A DNA stretch of 64,000 nt, from positions 14,694,001-14,758,000 of the forward strand of contig BTRK01000004.1 in NCBI GenBank assembly GCA_036245805.1, in the 5' to 3' direction. Positions 47,428 to 58,599 of the stretch are shown piece after piece. The stretch comes from Pristionchus mayeri. Lineage: Eukaryota > Nematoda > Chromadorea > Rhabditida > Neodiplogasteridae. The position numbers were made by a program, and so were the translations under genes. The notes below the pieces were generated by a model. It was not told where the DNA came from. It did not search any database and worked only from the letters and a program-made list of their open reading frames with translations. Within the stretch, counting starts at the first letter, position 1; every line of letters starts with the position of its first letter.

Positions 47428-50320
47428 TTACATGGGATAAACAGTTGACGTCGTCGCGGAAAATGCAGGTTGTGTCGTTGTGCATTGGATTTTCCTTTTA
47501 CGAATCATTCCAAGCAGTCCCTCTCGGTACGGTTTGATGAGCAGAATGATTACAACCGCGTCGATACATGGGAAGAACGAAAGGATCAGCATGTAAACAC
47601 CAGCGAAATCGGGAGAGTTAAGGCGAAGAAAGGGCATGGCCAGACTGAGAAAGTATGGGATATGCACGAAAACGGCTGGAGTGAGGGTCTGGAATTTTTT
47701 CGTGTTTCAGGCGCCAATAACGTAGTGATTCTTAGTTGAGTGCACTATAGATGTTTCGGTTCGGGCGTTGAATAAAACTGCCCGCGTTACTTTTGTATCA
47801 TGCAAGATGCACGCACCTGTACACAAGCTGCTACGAGTACTTGCAGTTGGAAGGCTCGAATCCTTTCTGAAATATGCCGGGCTTCTCTTATCTCCCGATA
47901 GGTGAGCAATGCGAGTGCAGTTGCCACGGAGAAACTCGTCAACTCCGCGGCGCTGTCTAATATGAGAAGAAAGAAGGAGCGCTGCACCAGCTCGTAGTCT
48001 TTCTGCAGCATAATCATTCTCTAGATAGTGACGTTACGAACAATCCATCTCCAGTTTGGTAGAAAGTGTGGATGCAACGCAGATATGGTATCATCTCTAG
48101 AATCAACGAGAAAACTCTTAGGAAGTACATCCAAACAGTAATTGTCCATACTTTCGTTCCCGCAAGCGTAAAACATGGGTGAGACGCACCCAGAAGTTTG
48201 CAATGAAGAATCCCTCGTGGATGTCTCGATGGTACTCTTGGCGAAAGTGAAACTGAGCCACTTCTATGTCTTGCTGGCTGTCAGGTCTCCCGCCTATGTA
48301 GGCGCCGATGAACCTACAACTCAGAATTCCAAAAAAAAACAGCAATTGCCCTAATACCAGCCTATCTGCGTTCACAGTGTCGTGGCGATAAGAAATGCGA
48401 TCGATGAATTTCGGCTGTGAGAATCGGAAGATTTTGTGAGGTCTGAAAAATAACATGTTTTCGTATTTCACGCGCGTGCAAACGTTTTTATGGCCCATAA
48501 ACGATAGAGAAGATGAATGTTGAGCAAGACGAAGGGGACAGCATAACAGGAAGAATAGAATGGGAAGAGCTCCTGCGAGTGAATTTCCTCTAAACTCTCA
48601 ACCTATAATACTGCATCCCCTATCGCGAGTGTGACGAGTGATTCTTCTGGTATCATGCGAAAAGTAGAAATTTTCTGCTTACATAAAAGCCAAAAGTGCG
48701 ATCGGAGATTGCAGTCCACGCCGCAGGGGATGGAACTGACTTCTGAAAGTGTTTTATTGGGTGAATGAGGGATAAGCGAGCATACGGGATTTATAATGTG
48801 ATGCACAATCACTAGATAAGTGTCGTATGCAGCGAATATCTCGAGAAGACATTTGTAAGTGCCCAGTTCCTTGGTTGAGAAACGCCTGATGAGGTAGGAT
48901 AGGAGAAGATTCAGGGTAAGACCGGCAACTGAAAAGAAAAAGAGTGCAACTACAGGGTGTCCAAAAAGTATTGTTACACTTTTGAAACGCGAATTTTTTT
49001 AACATGTAGGTCGAGTTGTCAAAACCTGTAATAACACGTTTGAGCCCACCCTTCGGTGCGTTGAGGGAACCTACTAATTAGTTTCCCATAGTCATGGTTC
49101 GTCCAAATCGCTATCGTCAAACTATTATCAACCTTTGGACCCTCGGCGACCCCCCAGATTCCATCAGGAGGAAGCTTCGTATTTCCCGAATGACAGTCTA
49201 TCGCACCATCTCCCGTTTCAAGCAGTTGGGCACTGCGAAGGACCGTCCAAGATCAGGAAGACCCAAGACCGCTCTCACTCAGAAGAACAGGAGAATCGTG
49301 GAGAAGAGAGTGAATCGCAATGCCAAACGATCCATCAGGAAGATGGCTAAGGATCTCAAGATCTCCAAAGGATCCGTGTGTGCCATCGTTCATTCTCTTC
49401 TCAAGTCCTACCCCTACAAGATGAGAAAGGGCCATGGCCTCACTGATGTCCACAAGCAGAAGCGCCTGGAGAGATGCAAGCTGCTCCTTCAGCGGGCCGA
49501 ACGTGGGGAGCACTTGACTACCGTTTACTCTGACGAGAAGCTGTTCTCAGTCGAGGAGGTCTACAACAGTCAGAACACCAGGATCATCGCCAAGTCTCCT
49601 CAGCAAGCTGACGCCAGAGGTAGAACCATCTCTCGCATTGCCCACCCCCAAGCACTGATGGTTTGGGCTGGTGTGTGCTCGACGGGCAAGACTCCTCTCG
49701 TGTTCGTGGATCCCGGGGTCAAGATCAACAAGGAGTACTACACCAGGGCAATTCTCCAGAAGGCCCTTCTCCCCTGGTCCCGCTCCCACTTCAAAGGGGC
49801 TCGCTGGACCTTCCAACAGGATTCAGCGCCTGCTCACTCGGCAAAAGTGACGCAGGCATGGTGTCGCGCCCATCTGCCCGACTTCATCTCGAGTGAGGAA
49901 TGGCCCTCGAACTCCCCCGATCTCAACCCTCTGGACTTCAGCATTTGGTCAGTGTTGGAGAAGGAGGCCTGCTCTACTCGCCACAAGAACCGCGATTCCC
50001 TCAAGGCAGCCCTTCTCAAGGCATGGGAGAAGATCGACGTCCCTTACCTGCGGGCCGTCATCGACTCGGTCCCTCGTCGTCTCAGAGAGGTCATCGCGGC
50101 CAATGGAGGCCAGATCGAGTGATCGTGCATTGTTATGTTCATATGGTCACTGATAAATACTGTGCCCCGTTTGAGTTGTCTATGTTGCTTTTAAAGAAAG
50201 ATACATGGTTTTATCCGTGTAACAATACTTTTTGGACACCCTGTATTATCTTTGCTTATTGCGCAGCTATCCGAATGTGATGGAGGAGATAAATTGAACG
50301 ATTTCGAGCAGAACTCGCAT
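47428..50320 (-). CDS. str-like chemoreceptor with transposon in intron 1
   Basis: Exon 1 (50320-50272) encodes MRVLLEIVQFISSITF. Exon 2 (48928-48786) continues in phase with VAGLTLNLLLSYLIRRFSTK, ELGTYKCLLEIFAAYDTYLV and IVHHIINP, the classic str N-terminal pattern. Exon 3 is 48742-48683. Later blocks carry YAVPFVLLNIHLLYRLWA (about 48500-48560, TM3), TM4-5 (48180-48430), the TM6 lead SERIRAFQLQVLVAACVQ (about 47810-48010) and TM7 with FPCIDAVVIILLIKPYRE (47428-47720). The donor after exon 1 reads GA instead of GT (50271-50270), 25 bp from the transposon end. The join after exon 3 is also not clean, so function is doubtful. Str receptors act in ciliated sensory neurons. Confidence 0.65.
48953..50243 (+). 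mobile_element. maT-type (DD37D) Tc1/mariner transposon, complete
   Basis: Terminal repeats cagggtgtccaaaaagtatt / aatactttttggacaccctg, extending 27 bp, are flanked on both sides by the TA target duplication (48951-48952 and 50244-50245). The element is 1291 bp with one uninterrupted transposase ORF, oriented opposite to the host receptor gene. Confidence 0.95.
49094..50122 (+). CDS. Tc1/mariner transposase, DD37D class
   Basis: 342 residues, no stops. The N-terminus has two helix-turn-helix regions (MTVYRTISRFKQLGTAKDRP; KISKGSVCAIVHSLL) with the GRPK linker. The catalytic motifs are YSDEKLF, QQDSAPAHSAK and SNSPDLNPLDFSIW. I count 37 residues between the second and third aspartates, and the last acidic residue is Asp. 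This is the maT (DD37D) arrangement rather than Tc1 (DD34E) or mariner (DD34D). All three catalytic residues are intact. Together with near-perfect ends this suggests a recently active copy. Confidence 0.95.
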   Translation: MVRPNRYRQTIINLWTLGDPPDSIRRKLRISRMTVYRTISRFKQLGTAKDRPRSGRPKTALTQKNRRIVEKRVNRNAKRSIRKMAKDLKISKGSVCAIVHSLLKSYPYKMRKGHGLTDVHKQKRLERCKLLLQRAERGEHLTTVYSDEKLFSVEEVYNSQNTRIIAKSPQQADARGRTISRIAHPQALMVWAGVCSTGKTPLVFVDPGVKINKEYYTRAILQKALLPWSRSHFKGARWTFQQDSAPAHSAKVTQAWCRAHLPDFISSEEWPSNSPDLNPLDFSIWSVLEKEACSTRHKNRDSLKAALLKAWEKIDVPYLRAVIDSVPRRLREVIAANGGQIE

Positions 50321-50324
50321 GGTG

Positions 50325-50940
50325 AGTAGATTGAATTTGAACGGGCAACGGACGACATACTATTCCCCAAGAGACACGCAAGCACTATTGTTCTAGCATT
50401 ACACTATCCGGTAAGTATTGCACGTAGGAGCATCACACTACAAAGTACACAGTGTTTTACTGACAGTTTTTTTTTGGAAAGATAAATCTCAATGACGTCG
50501 ACGTTCTCCAGAGATCATGCGTGCCATAAGAATAGTATGGACTCATTTAACGAAATACTTTTAGTTCTTGAGAAGATTCGCAGAGATCCATGCCTAAGTT
50601 CGTGTGAAAATGTGATCGTGTGCGTCCTGACCTTCTTCCACCTCCCCCGTAAACCACGTGTGTTTGTTCTAACGAAATTGTTCCCATCATTTCATCATAC
50701 CTCATTCAAGTGAATGTGTGTTCTTGATATTTTTTCAGAGATTTTCCTCGTAATCTGATTGCACACATTTATCGGATCTTTGAATAGCGCATAATTAGTG
50801 TATGGTGATCAAGTCTTATTCACAGGCCTAAAACGAATATTGAATAAGATCAGTTTCATTAACGTAACAGTTCTTACCATTACTTCCTATTTAATACAAT
50901 CATCGTGATAAACAAGCAATATTTTCGAGAAATTTCTATG
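50325..50940. other. Intergenic between divergent genes
   Basis: The region between the start of the minus-strand str-like receptor (50320) and the plus-strand receptor (50949). No exon seen. It may hold both promoters. Confidence 0.45.
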
Positions 50941-50948
50941 TGGCCATT

Positions 50949-53900
50949 ATGAGCAATATAGCGTATTTAATATCAGAACAGGCATCTTTAGACACTACTA
51001 TGTCTGCAACACTATCTTCGTACGTGATCGGGGGCCTCTTCGGGGTAATATCCAGCGCCGGTGTGAGTGCTCTAGTGTTATATCATTTGCTATACGATCA
51101 TTTTTCCAGCTAGCTATGAACACGATGGTGCTCCTGGCAATCTATAAGGGAGGCATGCTAGTTTCAAAGGTACGTTAAACCAAAATGTATTAATTCAACA
51201 AAAAGTATGCCGAACCTACTGAATTCAACAATGAATGTATACCACAGTAATAAAAATATATCGTAGAATGCGAAAATATTGAGCTGGTCAGTCATGCATC
51301 AATTTTAGGCCAGTCCCGTGTACATCCTTTCCTCGCAAACGATGGCTGTTGATACGCTCTTCATTCTCATCCATCTCTTCTATCACGTTCCGCGCGTTGT
51401 TCTGCAGGCAAATAATCTCTTATAATGCTCTTTTACTTTATATTCATTATATGGCCTGGGTGGCGCTTTAGGCCTTTCCTAGAGTTTGATTAGGGACATA
51501 TACTGTTATCATATTTCTCCCATCATTCAGTCATGATAGTATGTGGAAATGAATAGAAAGTGAATTGAATTTTCAGCCTTCAATTTTTCAGTTCAATTTC
51601 CAGCAATTTTTAGCTCGGATAACAAGAAGTTCATTTTGTTCATAGTTCAGGAGGATCTCTTCCCGGCCTTTGTCGACTACTTTGTCGACACCGCGCTGAT
51701 GTACTGCTGGTTTCACAACTCTCTCAGTCACATTCTGGTGGCGTTGAACAGGTGCAGTTGCATCGTTGTCTTATGCTCGGTGTAGAGTAGCAACAGAGCA
51801 TGAATTACATTTAGGGATTGCGAATGAACCTTCCGTATTAGGGAAACGATACATTGGACTCTTTATTCTACACTCTTTCTCGCCGATTCACCGGTCTAGA
51901 GAGCGTACAGAATGAAGAGTGCGCGGTATCGTTCTCGAACTATGTTCCGTAGGCAGACAGAAGATCTTGTTCGAGATTCATCTCAGGTCCGTAAATGCAT
52001 CCGTCATTCAGACTAGTCGTGATCGTCTTCCGTCGTGTGGATGTGTTCACCTGGCGCCGCACTATCCTCCTCTCCGTCGTCCACCATATGCTCGCCCTCG
52101 GCCTCTCCATCACCACAGAGTTCCTCGTACCTTGCTGCAGGTTCGCAAAATCAAACTAGACACTAAAGTTCTAGAAACGGTACAACGTTCTCTTCATTAT
52201 GTGCACTCTCTCACAAATTGAGTGTTCCAGAGAGTGTGTAGAATAAACAGGCAATGGTCCGAATTACGAGCTCTACTAGACTACATGGTAATGCGAGCCA
52301 CTAGGCCGAATGAGTATAATTCGAAGTCCGGATGAAAACCAAGTACAACGATGTCCTACTGAGCCATGTTACTGTTCTTCCCATAGAAGCAATTCGCCGA
52401 AAAAAATTCTTGCATTTCAGACTATCGTTCTCCTGGGAACTGTACTCCTATTCCTACGTGGGCGACGTGAGTATCGCTCATCTTTCCAATGACAAGGGAA
52501 CCGCAAATGTAGGGGAAAGTCAAACACAAATTTGATGTCACCACTGGATTCTGACCCCTGAGGGAAGTCCAACCACATCTTTAACTCATCCGGAAACGAC
52601 TTCCTAAGAACAAAAATTTGAATTTGAAAATTGGGGGAAAATTTACGTGAAATTTTTCTCTTCTCCCTCAGCCTAGTGTACTCTTCGAACTGCCCGTACC
52701 ACATCCCCCCAGGTAGCGCAGTGGTTGTGAGTTGCATATATTTTACAGAAGCCTGGAGTTCAAACCCCGATACCAGAGGCATGTTTTGCTCTTTTTTCCC
52801 CATCTTTCATTCACTTTTCATGTGGATTTGTTCAATAATTGTCATGTTCCACACGATTTTGACTTATGCAAAACTTCATTTTTCTATTTGTTTTTTCAGC
52901 AACACAGATAAATACCAGTGAAAAAATCGAACAATAATATTAACAACATACTCAGGAACGATGGAGCAACGCCCAGAAACATTGGAAGCAGAAGGGCTTC
53001 TCACAGCGAGGACACTTGGTGCATCCGAGGGAGGAGCAGCTATCACATGATGCCATCGATCCGTCCCCGAACATGTAGTCCTTCGGCGAGTGGAATGGGG
53101 CAGGCCTGGTCTTGTTGAATCCTCCCTTGTAGAATCCGTATTCTATGAAACCCTTGAACCGATCAGCTCCCATGCACCAGTGGAGCTGGCTCGCAAACAG
53201 TCTCTCTGTGACACCCGAATCTCCAAATCTGAGGAAAGGAAAGCAATTCTATGAAATACAAATGTGAAATATACCAAAAAAATTACAAAGATACATGAAA
53301 AAAAAACCGCATGAAAAGTGAATGAAAGATGGGGAAAAGGAGCAAAACATGCCTCTGGTATCGGGGTTTGAACTCCAGACTTGTGCAAAATATATGCAAC
53401 TCACAACCACTGCGCTACCTGGGGGATGTGGTACGGGCAGTTCGAAGAGTACACTAGGCTGAGGGAGAAGAGAAAAATTTCACGTCAATTTTCCCCCAAT
53501 TTTCAAATTCAAATTTCGGTTCTTAGGAAGTCGTTTCCGGATGAGTTCAAGAGGTGGTTGGACTTCCCTCAGGAGTCAGAATCCAGTGGTGACATCAAAT
53601 TTGTGTTTGACTTTCCCCTACATTTGCGGTTCCCTTGTGAATTCAACGATATTTTCAGATAACTCAATTCAACTATGCAGACAAAATTACAGTGCTAGTA
53701 GATATTCCGTCCTCTCTCACATCTATGGTGGCGTACACTGTGGTGCGGATTTGCATTTTATTCGTGTACACCTTAGAATTAAGTATTTATTGAATCTTCA
53801 CTTTTTAAATGCATCCCTTCATTTTTAATTGCATCCCTTGCTGACACGAGTTTAGTCATGCCTGTTTCGGTTTTACGATTGTCGTTTCAGATAATTCATG

Positions 53901-54464
53901 CGATGAGGAACTCAAGAAACGCGAGTGTGCAGTTGGATACCGACAAGAAGAGAAGAAATCAAGAATACAAGTAAGTATGTGGTAAACAACACACGGATCT
54001 TCGTTGTGGTAATTGTGATTATCGTCTGAAAACAAGCAAAAACCTTTGCAAGATGAATACAGCCTCATTGAGATACGCGATTCAATTTGCAATCATGGCT
54101 ACCGTATACACGGCGGCATGGATTCTATTCCGCGAAATGCCTGGTGTGATTGGGAAGACGAGCAATCTCTACGTTTACGGGTCAGATTGCAAACATATCT
54201 ATTTAGCATTAATAACACACAAAACTAACTGCAAACGATGATGGATTCAATTGCAGCATCATCACGCTTCTCGTTTTAATCAACATCATGGCCAATGCCA
54301 CTGTTTATCTAACAAATAACCGAGAGGTGTGTAGATCAACTATTGAGTCAATTTCCCATATTATTTTGCAGATTAAGAATTCAATCAGAGTGATGCTGGG
54401 CGGATCGTCGAAAGTTCGAATGCTCCAGGATGTATCGAAGACTGCTCGCGAATCAACACGTTGA
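50949..54464 (+). CDS. Seven-TM receptor, 11 exons, complete (srx/DUF621-like)
   Basis: Exons 50949-51062, 51110-51169, 51309-51407, 51651-51751, 52012-52140, 52421-52466, 53659-53782, 53891-53970, 54053-54180, 54257-54326 and 54372-54464 all join in phase, predicting 347 residues. Order: TM1 (YVIGGLFGVISSAGLAMNTM), TM2 (ASPVYILSSQTMAVDTLFIL), TM3 with WFHNSLSHILVALNR (an 'NR' in place of DRY), TM4 (TILLSVVHHMLALGLSI), TM5 (LVDIPSSLTSMVAYTVV), TM6 (YAIQFAIMATVYTAAWILF), TM7 (ITLLVLINIMANATVYL), then NNRE and a short tail. Exon 3 ends at a GC donor (CAG|gcaaat) and exon 9 has a weak acaag acceptor; all other sites are GT-AG. Nematode receptors of this type are presumed chemosensory. The subfamily is uncertain. 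Introns 4-6 are loaded with palindromic elements. Confidence 0.82.
51829..51945. repeat. Palindromic MITE, family A
   Basis: gggaaacgata...ctctttattctacactct pairs with agagagcgtacagaatgaagagt...tatcgttctcgaacta. It lies in intron 4 of the 7TM gene. Confidence 0.75.
52166..52275. repeat. Palindromic MITE, family A, degenerate
   Basis: aaagttctagaaacggtac...ctcttcattatg and agagagtgtgtagaataaac...gagctctact resemble the other copies. It lies in intron 5 of the 7TM gene. Confidence 0.55.
52493..53637. repeat. Foldback element with inverted tRNA-like arms
   Basis: Left arm 52493-52825 is the reverse complement of about 53305-53637. Outermost bases are caagggaaccgcaaatg and catttgcggttcccttg. 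Each arm carries a tRNA-like module with A box tagcgcagtgg (52714-52724) and B box gagttcaaacccc (52756-52768), mirrored at 53417-53407 and 53374-53362. The roughly 480-bp centre is not inverted. It is inserted in intron 6, just after the exon-6 donor. Confidence 0.88.
52952..53240 (-). CDS. Cys-rich ORF inside the foldback centre
   Basis: A minus-strand frame open from an 'ag' near 53230 through MGADRFKGFIEYGF (53173) to a stop at 52952. It ends with eight closely spaced Cys (DSC, LGC, TKCPRC, PFCFQC), a zinc-ribbon-like pattern also seen at piggyBac transposase C-termini. I do not recognise the rest. It may be a captured gene fragment or the relic of the element's own transposase. Confidence 0.35.
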
Positions 54465-54469
54465 GATAG

Positions 54470-54840
54470 CAAAACATTGCACGCTGTGTAACATTTTACA
54501 GACTTCTTCTTTCTCTCATTCTGTTATTAAACTCTTAAAATTCGGCTTTGAGAAATATTACCTCAGAAGAAACAATAATCGCATCACAAATTGTGCCAAT
54601 TTATCAAACGTCACATTGGTTAAACAAGAGTGAAATTTGCAATTGCGTAATATGAATGTCTCACAGGTTCCGTTGTGCTTGGGTAGTGCTGATCTTCTTC
54701 GTGTTGTTTGTGTTATGGGAGTCGCGAACGCTCAGTGATATGGAAGGATTTGTTGATACTACAGATTCGCGAATGAATCGAAGAAGAAGGAAAGCATTTC
54801 CCTAATCCAGTTGAATCATTGATTTGAAGCGAAATCGTAA
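54470..54840. other. 3' flank of 7TM gene, no further exon
   Basis: Short AT-rich segment between the 7TM gene and the convergent receptor fragment. No exons recognised. Confidence 0.4.
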
Positions 54841-54845
54841 TTTTC

Positions 54846-55995
54846 CTACAAATGGTTTCGAACAAGATCGATGAAGAACATGCATATTTCATCTTGAACT
54901 GGAGAAGGTCTCACGGTGATCCCAGGAATTGGTAGCGTCATTAGGCTGAGGAGGGCCGAGAACTGCCTCAAATCTTGGCCCATCAGCGCGGCGATGATGG
55001 CGATTACCATGGAGGGAGAGGTGAGCGCTGTAAACATGGAATGGCAGAATAAAACAACCTACGATCAATGGTCCCAATATGTCGACAGAATGTCCATGTT
55101 ATCATTTTAAACGAAATGCCCAAACAAATCACAAAATACCTGAGCTATTTGGATTTGCCAGAAATATCGCTGCATATGTGCAGTTTTCGAACTTATCGAA
55201 GAACCAAACGATTTTAGATGACTTCGGATCTGCATACAAGATACAATTCAATGATGTCTGTACACATAACCTTTAGCGTGCAGAAACACAGGAGTGAATA
55301 GCTAGTGGTGTACGATGGGATAACATCGAAGACAATTGCGTCGAAGGCGCTGTATGTTGTCTGAAGCAACAAGGATATTTAATATTTTTTGGAGATGTTG
55401 TTTACGAATGTCACTACCGTAGGAGTACGTGCGTGTCTAATGTAAAAAAATCCTACGCGCATAATAACTTCGCGTGGAAAACAAAAACAATTGAATTCAT
55501 ATAATTATGGAAAACAATTTATTTTCGCATGCGAAGTCTCACGTTGCTTGCAAATGGAAATCCGTACACACGGAAGTCGCTCGAGTTGGTGCTGTGCAGC
55601 CTGTGGAAAAAAATGAAAGTAACATCAATCAATGCCAAAGTAGTCAAGAGCCAACCACGTGTGTGTGTGTTGAGGTCACTACCAATGTAACGGGGATGTA
55701 ATATGCACCTATGGACACTCGCTATCATCTCGATACGGAGACTCTCCGTTGGTAGCATGTTTGGCAGAATGGTGAGCTGCAATGGCCTCGTGATAGCCAA
55801 AGGGAACACAACGTGCAGCTTTACCCAGGCAAGAACAGTGAAGACGAGCGGGGATGAATAAGCAATGGCCAGTCTCATTCCACTGTTGAGGTGCCTGAGA
55901 ATGAATAAATAATATGGAATGGGCAATCGGAGAAGATAGATTGCCTGGTCAGAGAGAGCAGTTGTAGGATCGACGGCGCGGGAAGCATCTGCAGA
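54846..55995 (-). CDS. 7TM receptor, 3' part (gene split by a foldback)
   Basis: A minus-strand exon from 55993 (after ttctgcag) reads ASRAVDPTTALSDQAIYLL and RLPIPYYLFILRHLNSGM, then a helix ending AWVKLHVVFPLAI. Another (about 55361-55265) reads TTYSAFDAIVFDVIPSYTTS with another helix. The last (about 55036-54846) has SPSMVIAIIAALMGQ and further helices, ending FIDLVRNHL-stop. These look like TM4-7 of a nematode chemoreceptor. TM1-3 probably lie at 57867-58264 on the same strand, separated by a 1.7-kb palindrome. The exon joins are not fully resolved. Confidence 0.5.
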
Positions 55996-56080
55996 ATGTG
56001 ATCAATGCGGATTTTGAGGGGCAAGGTACACTTGAGAGCATGATCACCGTCGGATGAACAAAAAAGTTCTTTAGTATTTA

Positions 56081-57772
56081 CATGAGTGACTATCTGAGAG
56101 AATTGAGCAATATCACCTATAGGCCGTACAGCAAGAAATAAAGTTCTTGTTTTAAGATGCCCCTAGGGGTAACTTTTCACGTAGAGTTCGACCTTAGAAA
56201 GCTGTATTTCTCACTACTCATTTCGTGTGATGCGCTTAAAATTGGGCTGTCATTTTTTGAAAGTCGAAAAAAGTGCTTCCAAACCCCACTAACATATACC
56301 AATTCTGAAATATCTTGATGAAATAAGTGTTTTTGATGTTGTAGGTGAAAATCTAACATCTTGCGAAAATTTTTTTTACACATTTGATTAATCCAAATTG
56401 CCGTCCTGAAAAATTTTTCGGGGGATGTAGTTTTTTGACTAAGCGCATTCGATTCTACGCTAAAAGTTACCCCTTGGGCCACTTTTTCATTTAAAAAACC
56501 GTCGTGGAATGAGGTCTGCTGAATCGCGGAAAAGCCCAGTTGTTCATTTTAACCAAATATCTGTGTTTTTCAGCCGATCCATTGTGAATTCTAATCAACT
56601 GAAATCAGTTTATAACAACGCTATGATGGGGTAAAAATAAAATACACAAACTATTGTCATTACCTCGATTTCAAAAAATCGAATGTCAAAACCTCGATTA
56701 GTCCCATGTTTAGGCGCATCCAACTTTCCATTTTCGGTGCGTATCCCCAATTATTTTGAAGAATTTATAGTATGCTAAATTTTGTGCAAGAAAATATTGA
56801 AGAGTGGGTCATCACCAATTCGAAAGTAAGAAAAATTTTCACTCGAAAATGCAGCAATGAAGTGTTCCGATAAAAACAAAATGAGAAATTGAGCATAGCT
56901 CAGTGATAAATGGTACAATACATCAGTAAACAACTTTTCCAAGCCAATTTATTTTATTTCAATGAATTATGTTTTATCAGAACCTCTCATTGCGGCATAT
57001 TCGAGTGAAGATTTTTCTTATTTCCGAATTGGTGATGACCCACTCTTCAACATTTTCTTACACACAATTTAGCATACTATTAAATTGTCCAAAACAATTT
57101 AGGATACGCACCGAAAATGGAAAGTTGGATGCGCCTAAACATGGGTCTAATCGAGGTTTTGACATTCGATTTTTTTGAAATCGAGGTAATGGCAATAGGT
57201 TGTGTATTTTATTTTTTACCCTATCATAGTGTTGTTATAAACTAATTTCAGCTGATTAGAATTCGCAATGGATCGGCTAAAAAACACAGATATTTGGGAA
57301 AAAATGAACAACTGGGCTTTTCCGCGATTCAGCAGACCTCATTCCACGTTTTTTAAATGAAAAAGTGGCCCAAGGGGTAACTTTTTGCGTAGAATCGAAT
57401 GCGCTTAGTCAAAAAGCTACATCCCCCGAAAAAATTTTCAGGACGGCAATTTGGATTTATCAAATGTGTAAAATTTTTTTCGCAAGATGTTAGATTTTCA
57501 CCTCAACATCAAAAACACTTACTTCATCAAGATATTTCAGAATTGGTATATGTTTGTGGGGTTTGGAAGCACCTTTCTCGACTTTCAAAAAATGACAGCC
57601 CAAATTCAGCGCATCACACGAAATGAGAGGTGAGAGATACGGCTTTCTAAGGTCGATTTTCGAACTCTACGTGAAAAGTTAACCCAAGTTAACCCGGCAT
57701 CTTAAAATTAGAACTGTATTTTTTGCTGTACGGCCTCTGCTCAGTTCTTTCAGATAGTCACTCATATACGCA
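56081..57772. repeat. Foldback element, same family as the 36.7-41.7 kb composite
   Basis: Ends tgagtgactatctgagagaa and ttctttcagatagtcactca; arms of roughly 0.8 kb centred near 56920. Shares aacttttcacgtagagttcg, 'gcctaaacatg' and 'atcgaggttttgacattcga' type blocks with the second palindrome of the 5-kb element. No coding capacity. It separates two halves of a receptor gene. Confidence 0.9.
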
Positions 57773-57866
57773 CAATACCAAACTATTAACCAACGATACT
57801 TTTTTCGTCCGCATCATCGAAATTATCATCCAAATCATTCGGTATAGTGCTAGAACATGAGTACCT

Positions 57867-58264
57867 GCCACATGTTTAGCATTTCGGTAGCGATCACATC
57901 TGTGAGTCGTGCAGGAAAGTATGACAGGGCGGGACCACACAAGACGTTGATCAGCATTCCATCCGTAATGGCGATCACCTACGTATTAGATACTCTAGAC
58001 ACAAACTGGTAATGTATAGGTTTAATATACATTACGTTTGAATATTTTTCGAAAAAGTTTCACGTTCAAGAGGCGATATAATTTTCCACTTACATCAACA
58101 GTGGCAAGAATGAGAAATGAAGTTAGCAGAGCGTTGACAGCTGATACAATGCAAGAAATATAGTACAGTCGAGCTGCGGGTCCAACATTCGTTTTTACGA
58201 GATAGTAGAGGAGTCCTGCATTGGCTACCATCCCGGAAATTCCTGAAAGGTGTGAGGCTACCAC
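57867..58264 (-). CDS. 7TM receptor, 5' part (TM1-TM3)
   Basis: An exon 58264-58097 (after a cagaag acceptor) reads HLSGISGMVANAGLLYYLV, a linker, and a second helix IVSAVNALLTSFLILATVD. It joins in phase through gtaag...cgtag to an exon 57975-57867 reading VIAITDGMLINVLCGPALSY and ending LNMWQ before gtact. This is the srd/str-like TM1-3 layout. The initiator exon is not identified. It probably belongs with 54846-55995. Confidence 0.5.
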
Positions 58265-58599
58265 CTTCTGATAATTGCAGATTTATGGTAGAGTACGCTG
58301 CATGAAGAGAGGAAATTCTAACAAATAAATCGGTTTGGAATACCTTCCAGTGGGAGAATTGCGAGCGCGAGAGTGACCCAGATGCTTTGCATCGCCATAC
58401 CAGGAAATAATCAAAGCTATGTTTGCATGCGATGCAATTACTGTATTGTATTGTATTGCTTGCATGAATGATCATCGAGAATCTCAAGAGAATGCGAATT
58501 GGAATAAATGAAAACGTGTGAAAGGCACGTGTTGTGATAATTGTTTTGCAATGAACGGTGACGATATGTGTTTTCTGTAACAAAAAATAATAATTTAAA

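Noticed and set aside
49253..49816. Minus-strand ORFs within the maT element
   Set aside because: They arise from the codon bias of the transposase on the other strand.
52714..52782. A functional tRNA gene
   Set aside because: A- and B-box-like sequences are present, but the T stem does not pair and the acceptor ends match poorly. It is better described as tRNA-derived repeat sequence.
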